A stretch of DNA of 64,000 nt from Vesta saturnalis (lineage: Eukaryota; Arthropoda; Insecta; Coleoptera; Lampyridae), in NCBI GenBank assembly GCA_036346205.1, contig JARFJB010000821.1:6949222-7013221 (forward strand), given 5' to 3'. Of this stretch, positions 57,833 through 64,000 are shown in pieces (positions within the stretch are counted from its first letter, which is position 1; the number at the start of each line of letters is the position of its first letter). The position numbers and the translations under genes are program-made. Under the pieces are notes generated by a model. That model ran no database searches. It saw only the letters and a list, made by a program, of their open reading frames with translations, and was not told the origin of the DNA.

Positions 57833-58548
57833 CTAGAAAAGAATATTGATAGTATATTTATTCCAAGTGAACTGATGCAGCTGAAGTCTAATTTTCATAA
57901 ACCCTCCAACCCCCAACAGATTTTAATGCATTTTCAGTACTATTTTTCCATAAACTCTTGGAATTTTAAAGGGATAATGCAGATCCATTGAGCCTGCCAT
58001 TGCTTAATGTGGTAAAGTAATCTGCTTTTACAAATTGGTTTTCTGAAAATTTTACTTAAGTGATCTAGGCCGTTCAATTTAGTGACGTAAAAGTTTATAG
58101 CTAGTAGCCACAAATGTACTAATTACCATGCTACATCTTTTTTATTTTCGACATTTGCGGAAATATTTAATTATTCTTGTTTTGTACCATTCTTATACAA
58201 GGAGTTTCATAATACGCGGAATGCAGAGGTGATGAGTCATCTCACAAAAAATGAAAAAAGTTGCTACAAATATATGTACAAAACTCTCGTTTTTGTGGTA
58301 CTGGTGTTAAATGTTAAAAAAATATATTGATTTTGTTTTATTGTTTCATGTTTATAATGTAGTAAGCTTATATCAGACATAATGTAAATACATAAAAAAA
58401 AACTAGATGACAGTCATCTGAGTTGTCATTAAAAAATAAGACGATTAGTGAATATATAAAATGTACAACTGTTAATTAATACATGTTTATTTTAGTCTTG
58501 TCTCATTAACATCTATCCTAAGAAATAAGAAGGAACCTAAATATAAAA
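57833..58548. other. Upstream of the visible TRMT1 exons; possible LTR of the gag element
   Basis: No further TRMT1 exon could be placed here. The part just before 58549 precedes a primer-site-like TGGTGTCAGAAG and could be LTR sequence, but its start was not found. Confidence 0.4.
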
Positions 58549-59068
58549 TGGTGTCAGAAGACTCTATGTTGAAAAGGATGGATTAATGTATATTATAGAA
58601 AAAAAAAAAGGTTAATACAAATGATGGTTGTCAAGGTTATAAAATATAAGAAGATAGTGTTGGTCTGTTAGAAAAAAAATCAGCCATAAGTCATAAATTG
58701 TAAAAGAAATATTAAAAAATGCCTAATGAACAACAAGCACAAAGTACATCAATAGTGTCAGTCAAAATGCAAAATCCAAGAGTTGGTCATGTCATTTTTC
58801 CATTGCTGATTGAAGGGAATATTTCTAAAAATTAGGAAGAGTGGATAATTGATTTTAAAATATATTTAAGAGCAAGCGGTCTAAAGGACGAAAATGATGC
58901 CAGAAAAGTAGCTTTGCTACTTCATTATATAGGTACAGATACAAGAAATATTTTCAAATCGTTTGAATTAAACATGGATATAGCTACTTATTCAGATGAA
59001 GTTGCAAAGTTCGAGGCACACTGCAAACCAAAGAAAAATTTGACGGTGGAAAGACACAATTTTTTTAA
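58549..59068 (+). pseudogene. LTR retrotransposon leader and gag fragment
   Basis: TGGTGTCAGAAG at 58549-58560 is a typical primer-binding-site string of Gypsy-type elements. A gag-like frame starts at ATG 58719 (MPNEQQAQST). It has one in-frame TAG (58835 region, SKN*EEW), then WIIDFKIYLRASGLKDENDA, LLLHYIGTDTRNIFKSF and HCKPKKNLTVERHNFFN, the W..f..yl...gl...LL...G......F....P..n...eR..F pattern of insect gag. It is cut at ~59.07 kb by a transposase tail. Confidence 0.75.
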
Positions 59069-59450
59069 TGCCCGAGCTTTTGGAAAATATCGAGGTAGAT
59101 AATATTCGAATGATAAGGTTTCAACTGGACGGTGCCCCTCCACACTATGCAATCAACGTTAGGCACTGTTTCGATAGAAATTATCCGATGGGGTGGATAG
59201 GAGGAGGTGGTGTGCAAAACTGGTCAGCCAGATCACCGGATCTTACGCCCCTTGATTTCTTCCTTTGGGGCTACGTTAAAGAAAAAGTTTACCAACATCC
59301 TCCCACCACAAGCGAAGATATGAAGAATAGAATTAGAGCTGCGTTTCAATCCATTTCGCCTCTAATGTTGTTGTGAGTGAATCTTTCGTTTACCGAGCGA
59401 ATTGCAAAGTGTTTAGCTGGGCGTGGTCAGCATTTTGAACATTTAATTTG
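59069..59450 (+). pseudogene. Tc1/mariner-type transposase C-terminal fragment
   Basis: Plus strand: PELLENIEVDN, FQLDGAPPHYAINVR (catalytic Asp), GWIGGGGVQNWSARSPDLTP (with LDFFLWGY, third catalytic region), KEKVYQHPPTTSEDM, and in a shifted frame LSFTERIAKCLAGRGQHFEHLI. No N-terminal part; it abuts the gag fragment. Confidence 0.88.
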
Positions 59451-60521
59451 AATTTTATTCGTTTATGTTTACTTGTTCAACTTATTTTTAGGTGTAGAGA
59501 ATTATTCTGTTGTTTAGTTATTAATTAAGTTTTCTATCAGTTAAAGAATTTATTTGCCATTTGTATTTTCTTATTTGCTCTGGATTTTGTTTTATTTGTT
59601 CTTCTGTATGTCAATATTTTCAAATAAAGCTTCAATATCTCAAAAAGGGTCCGTCTTGTGGCTATGAAACCTATGCTCAATTAGTATCTACTTTTCACGG
59701 GGAATCGAAATGTGAAAAAATATACAGGGTGTTGCATTTGAAAAAATTGAGAAAAATTATATTTCGCGTAAGTTAATCATTCTGTACAGTTTTACATGTT
59801 TTCGAAAAATTTCCCAGTTTGTTTGTTAGTAGACTAATATTAATAGTCGGTGGTATAAACAGATTTACAAAATCGTGGTGACAACGCTCGCATTGTAGTG
59901 GTGCAAAAACATACAGGGTGTTCTATTAAAAAAACACAGGTTTGGGTTGGCATATTTTTGTCAATCACCCTGTATATACCTAAATATTTTTAGAATATAG
60001 GTACAATGAGTGTATTACCACACCAAAATTGATTTTGATATCTCTAATAGTTAAGGAGAAATACTGTGTCCATGCAGTACACACCCACCCTGTATAAGAA
60101 AAAATATTTGAGTTTACAGCAGGTATTCATGTTATAAAAATAAACAACTCGTACAGCTGTTTTGTCTCCTTTTTCACAATATGAAAATGATGTAGTTGAA
60201 TACATTGCCGGTTTTATTTCAAGAAAATCGATTATATCTTTAAACTGTAATATTTGAGCAGCATCACTGATACAAAATAACTCATTTTCGAAATTGTTAA
60301 ATAAAAAAAACACAGGCGGTTTGATAAAACCTTCTTCTGATGTTATTTATATTTGTAAAATAGCAGAAGTATATTCAAAAGTGTTCGTAATTCTTCGGAA
60401 AATAACCTCATAAGTAAATTAATTATTTTTGGCACAAAACTAATCAATTTTAATTTAATATTTAAACATTTATCAACTCATATCTTAGATCAAGAGCCAT
60501 TAAAAAATCACTTAATACAAC
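59451..60521. repeat. Cluster of short element ends (cagggtg / caccctg)
   Basis: Terminal-type strings occur at ~59,725 (acagggtgttgc), 59,921 (acagggtgttct), 59,966 (caccctgtata) and 60,087 (caccctgtata). The 59,918-59,975 segment, bounded by cagggtg and caccctg, resembles a segment found twice at 63.58-63.97 kb. No protein is recognised; the minus-strand ORF at 60044-60313 has no family motif. Confidence 0.6.
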
Positions 60522-61097
60522 GTGATCAATCTCAAGTGTACTGTAGTGGTATGACAAAAATCCCTAGTTGTTAATATTGTTGTGTTTTGCAGTTGGCTGC
60601 TTTGGATTTTTAGTGTGGTTTTAGCCGTTTTAGTTTATGTCAGTTTATGTCATATTATACCTTCGTTTTTCACTTTTGTATTTTCTTGAGTGTGATAACT
60701 AATGTGTACCTAGGGAGTTAAAAAAAATTTGTAAAAGACATTGTCATTCCATAAACATGTACTGTAAATTTTATTTAATTATAATGAAATTATAACATTT
60801 AAATACTTGGGATTCATTATTTTGTAATGATGTAATCCAATCATTAAATAATATTTTATTTATTTTGTTGTATTTTATAGGGATGCAGTCTAATCAAATA
60901 CAAAATAGTCATTATTTAAATTAAGATAGTATTTTATAATATGTATAAGTTAATGACCTTCATACAGATTTGAAACTGATCGTAGTTTTACTCGAACCAT
61001 GCTCTAGAGTACCTAGAGTAATACAGCTTCTGACCAACCTATCAGTGGTACCAACTTAAATATTTTGATCACGTGGTATACACTTGAGATTGATCAC
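60522..61097. mobile_element. MITE candidate with ~20-bp inverted ends
   Basis: gtgatcaatctcaagtgta at 60522 recurs inverted, ending at 61097 with one small difference at its inner edge. The 576-bp unit has no coding content. Target duplication not evident. Confidence 0.55.
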
Positions 61098-61505
61098 TCT
61101 GTACAAATCGTGTATAAAATTTTTTAGATATATTTTATCAAAATTCAAGTTTTAATGAGGTGAAAGAGAGAATTAGGCACCAATACACAAAATTAATTCA
61201 TTTTAAATACCAATAACTTAGGTAATTAGATAAAACCGATATTTTTAACTTTCAATCCGGATTTTTAATTTTACATCAGAACAGCACATACATTTTTACT
61301 TTTACGATGTATTCAGCTACTTCACTTACATACTGAGAGAAAGAAGTTAACAAAATTATAATTGTGTCATCTATGAATTTGATATCATTTTCGGAAAAGT
61401 ACACCTACTTCAGAATGAAAGCAAATAAACATTTTGTATTTATTGCAATTAATATTGTTTTTAATTTTAGTTAAAATGTATCTAATGTTCTTGTATATAT
61501 AACTA
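61098..61505. other. AT-rich, nothing recognised
   Basis: Intervening sequence between the MITE candidate and the Tc1 element; ends with the TA target of that element. Confidence 0.45.
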
Positions 61506-63352
61506 CACTCAGGTGCAAAAAAAAAACGCAACAAGTTAATATGTTGGTAAATTTGAAGTAGTTTTTTTATTTTCAATCCAAATTTCTTATTTTTTTTTTT
61601 TGCAAACTGTAGGTAAAAGGACTAGTTTCAACTTACATATCCAGTCTTTTGTTAAATGCTTGCATTTTAGTCATTATACAGGGTTAATTGAAAGATTGTT
61701 ACAGATCCCTGTGGAATAATTTCTTAAACGAATTCTTTCAAAATACCCATCTCTGTTAAGAACCATTCTTTTCCTACAGTCTGTTTTTTGATTTATGTCC
61801 TTAAGTGCATTAGTTCATTTTTAAGAGCGGAATGAACTTGTCAATAACAATTTACTTTAAAAAATGTTATTCTTTGACGAGGTGGCTTTGCTTGTTTTCC
61901 TAATGTCATTGTTGACAGTATATTTATTTACGTTTGTTTACACAGGACCTATAATCAGTACTATGGTTTTGTGCTGAAAATTGCGCAAAAGCTGATGCTC
62001 TTGTTGAAGATGGCCGTAATTATGCATATGTTGAGAGAATCCTTGGTGTTAATCGCTCTACAATCAAAAGAGTGGTCAAACGTTTTAGATAAACTGGCAG
62101 AAATAATTGTAGGGTACGTAGTGGCAGAAAACGAAAAACTACTGCTATTGATGACAGATTTCTTCAAGTTGCAACTTTACGGAATCGTCATTTAACATCA
62201 AGACAGTCAAGAAATCAACTCCAAGAGGTCCGAAATACAAATATTAGTGTGTGGACAGTTTGACGAAGATTGAAAGAGTTCGGTTTGTATGTTTGCAGAC
62301 TAGCAAGTGAACCCAAATTACTTCCACGTCACTGAGTAGCTAGACTACAATTTGCCAATGAACATTTACATTGGAACTTAGGGCAATGAAAAAATGTTCT
62401 TTTTACTGATGAATCCAGTCTGTTTACATTCTCCAGATGGACGGAAAAGAGTATGGAGAAGGAATAGAGAAAGATTTGCAGAGTGCACGTTCAGCCTTCG
62501 TCTGAGCTATGGAGGAGGTTCAGTAATGGTGTGGGCAGGAATAACCAGGGAGGCCTGCACTGACTTGGTGGTTGTTGATGAATTATTGACTGCCCACCGA
62601 TATATTGAAGAGGTATTATGTTGTACCTTTTAGTGAATTTAATCGGTGATGGCTTCATCCTAATGCAGGATAATGCGTAGCTTCATACCGCAATGTGTAC
62701 TACACAATACCTCGTGGATGTAGGTATTAATAAAATGAACTGGCCAGCATGTTTGCCTGATCTTAAACCCATAGAGCAAGTGTGGGACATGCTTGATAGC
62801 AAGTCAGAGATCGCGAAGCAGCTCCAGCTACAGTAAATGACCTTCGTTTAGCCCTTCTCGAGGAATGGCAAAATATTCCCGTAACCCTATTGACAGTATG
62901 AACCGATGCCTAAAGGCAGTTATAAAAGCAAGAGGAGGTAATACAAAATATTACGATAAATTTGTTGTTTCTTTAGGTTAGTTTAGTTAGCTGCAATAAA
63001 TAAATTTTCCAATTTTTTTTATGTAAGTTGTGTTTATTAAAACTTAACAATATATTGTTGCCTTTTTATTACACTTAAAGACAAATGGTTCTTAACAGAG
63101 ATGTGTATTTTGAAAGAATTTGGTTACGAAATTATTCCACAGGGTGTTTTAAAATTAGGGCTGTATAACAACCTTTCAAATTAACCCTGTATAATGACTA
63201 AAATGCAAGCATTTAACAAAAGAATGGATATGCAAATTGAAATTAGTCCTTTGATCTCCAGTTGGCAACAAAAAATTTTAAATTTGGTTTAAAAATAAAA
63301 AAACTATAAGACTTTGAATTTACCAACATATTAACTTGTTGCCTCCTGAGTG
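61506..63352 (+). mobile_element. Tc1-like element with long inverted repeats, degenerate
   Basis: The 1,847-bp element is flanked by TA (61504-61505, 63353-63354). The arms of ~260 bp start cactcaggtgcaaaaa and inverse, and each contains an inner cagggttaatt motif. The transposase frames are: SAENCAKADALVEDGRN and YVERILGVNRSTIKRVVKR (HTH), TRQSRNQLQEVRN, VLFTDESSLF/PDGRKRVWRRNRERF (first Asp), GGGSVMVWAGITREACTDLVV, FILMQDNA (second Asp), WPACLPDLKPIEQVWDML (Glu region), and LEEWQNIP. Several stops and frameshifts, so it is inactive. Confidence 0.9.
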
Positions 63353-63990
63353 TAAATAAATTGTGTGTTTTTATAAACTATTAATTCTATAATTTGAGTT
63401 TTATTTTCATAAACTATATAAACCGCCATTCACAAAGCCGCTTTCTGCCACTTGTCACGTCACTATTTTTCCCCTCCTTTACTAACTCCCATCGATTGTG
63501 ATTAGCCATCTCTTTTCGCTTAATAGCATCACCTTTTGACGCATTACAGCTACACTCTGTCCATAGTATTATAAGGTCTATGGGGTGTTCCATTAAAAAT
63601 ATATGTTTGTGTTGTCATGGTATATGGGCCACCCTGTATTTGTGAAAATATTTTTAAAATGAACTTGTTGCCTCCCGAGTGTAAATAAATTGTGTTTTTA
63701 TAAACTATTAATTCTGTAATTTGAGTTTTATTTTCATAAACTATATAAACCGCCATTCACAAAGCCGCTTTCTGCCAGCTTGTCACGTGACCATTTTTCC
63801 CTTCCTTTACTAACTCCCATCGATTGTGATTAGCCATCTCTTTTCACTTAATAGCATCACCTTTTGACGCATTACAGCAACACTCTGTCCATAGTATTAT
63901 AAGGTCTATGGGGTGTTCCATTAAAAATATATGTTTGTGTTGTCATGGTATATAGGCCACCCTGTATTTGTGAAAATATTTTTAAAATGT
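63333..63990. repeat. Two tandem 329-bp repeats overlapping the Tc1 end
   Basis: Unit 1 (63333-63661) and unit 2 (63662-63990) are nearly identical, with a few substitutions and short indels. Each begins with aacttgttgcctcc(t/c)gagtg, the outer tip of the Tc1 inverted repeat, and ends with the cagggtg/caccctg-type segment (ggggtgttccattaaaaa ... ggccaccctgtatttg). The TA after the Tc1 tip is present in both. Confidence 0.92.
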
Positions 63991-64000
63991 GTTGTGTAGC

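Noticed and set aside
60044..60313. Minus-strand 89-codon ORF
   Set aside because: No recognisable motif and lies among short element ends.

Overview
This window looks like AT-rich insect (at least arthropod) nuclear DNA. The evidence is GT-AG introns of only 46-50 nt between real exons, two eukaryotic host genes, and a dense population of insect-type transposons: mariner and Tc1 relatives, pogo-like, P/THAP9, piggyBac, Jockey, Penelope, and LTR elements. All calls come from reading the sequence and comparing it with remembered family motifs; no database search was run.

Host genes. (1) An M13 (neprilysin-like) metallopeptidase gene lies on the minus strand from about 13.88 kb to beyond the left edge. 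Five exons can be placed with matching splice phases. They encode a short cytoplasmic tail, a membrane anchor and the N-terminal half of the ectodomain. The HExxH catalytic part lies outside the window. Its introns of 3.1 and 9.3 kb hold LINE copies. Its leftmost exon has one in-frame TAA, so it may be a decaying paralogue. (2) The last five exons of TRMT1 (tRNA guanine-26 dimethyltransferase) lie on the minus strand at 56.74-57.83 kb, with clean splice sites and a poly(A) signal. Its catalytic exons are not found in the 6.1 kb upstream.

Layout. 0-13.9 kb: M13 gene with repeats, a Jockey-like copy and a purine-rich LINE in its introns. 14.4-23.1 kb: a LINE RT fragment, a pogo-like transposon, a P/THAP9-like transposon, a 191-bp duplicated segment, a hammerhead-like motif, a LINE 3' end and a mariner with recognisable ends. 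23.1-30.8 kb: three related LTR-plus-PBS-like ends in mixed orientation, with a second mariner between them. 30.8-33 kb: an element with ~500-bp inverted repeats. 33-37.4 kb: Jockey ORF1, a Penelope GIY-YIG fragment with hammerhead-like and tRNA-like motifs, and piggyBac. 38.8-42.2 kb: simple repeats, a (TACTTAA)n array, a MITE, and a tRNA gene-like cloverleaf with a decayed duplicate. 42.8-55.6 kb: a nest of Tc1/mariner-type elements ending in CAGGGT, a solo-LTR candidate, inverted Penelope RT fragments and a second pogo-like copy. 58.5-64 kb: a gag fragment, a transposase tail, a MITE, a Tc1 element and a tandem repeat.

The genes do not form a pathway together. I see no convincing new gene system. 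The most useful leads are the M13 gene with its stop codon, the tRNA-like pair, the long-LTR inverted cluster, the hammerhead-like motifs, and the shared terminal motif of many unrelated-looking short elements.
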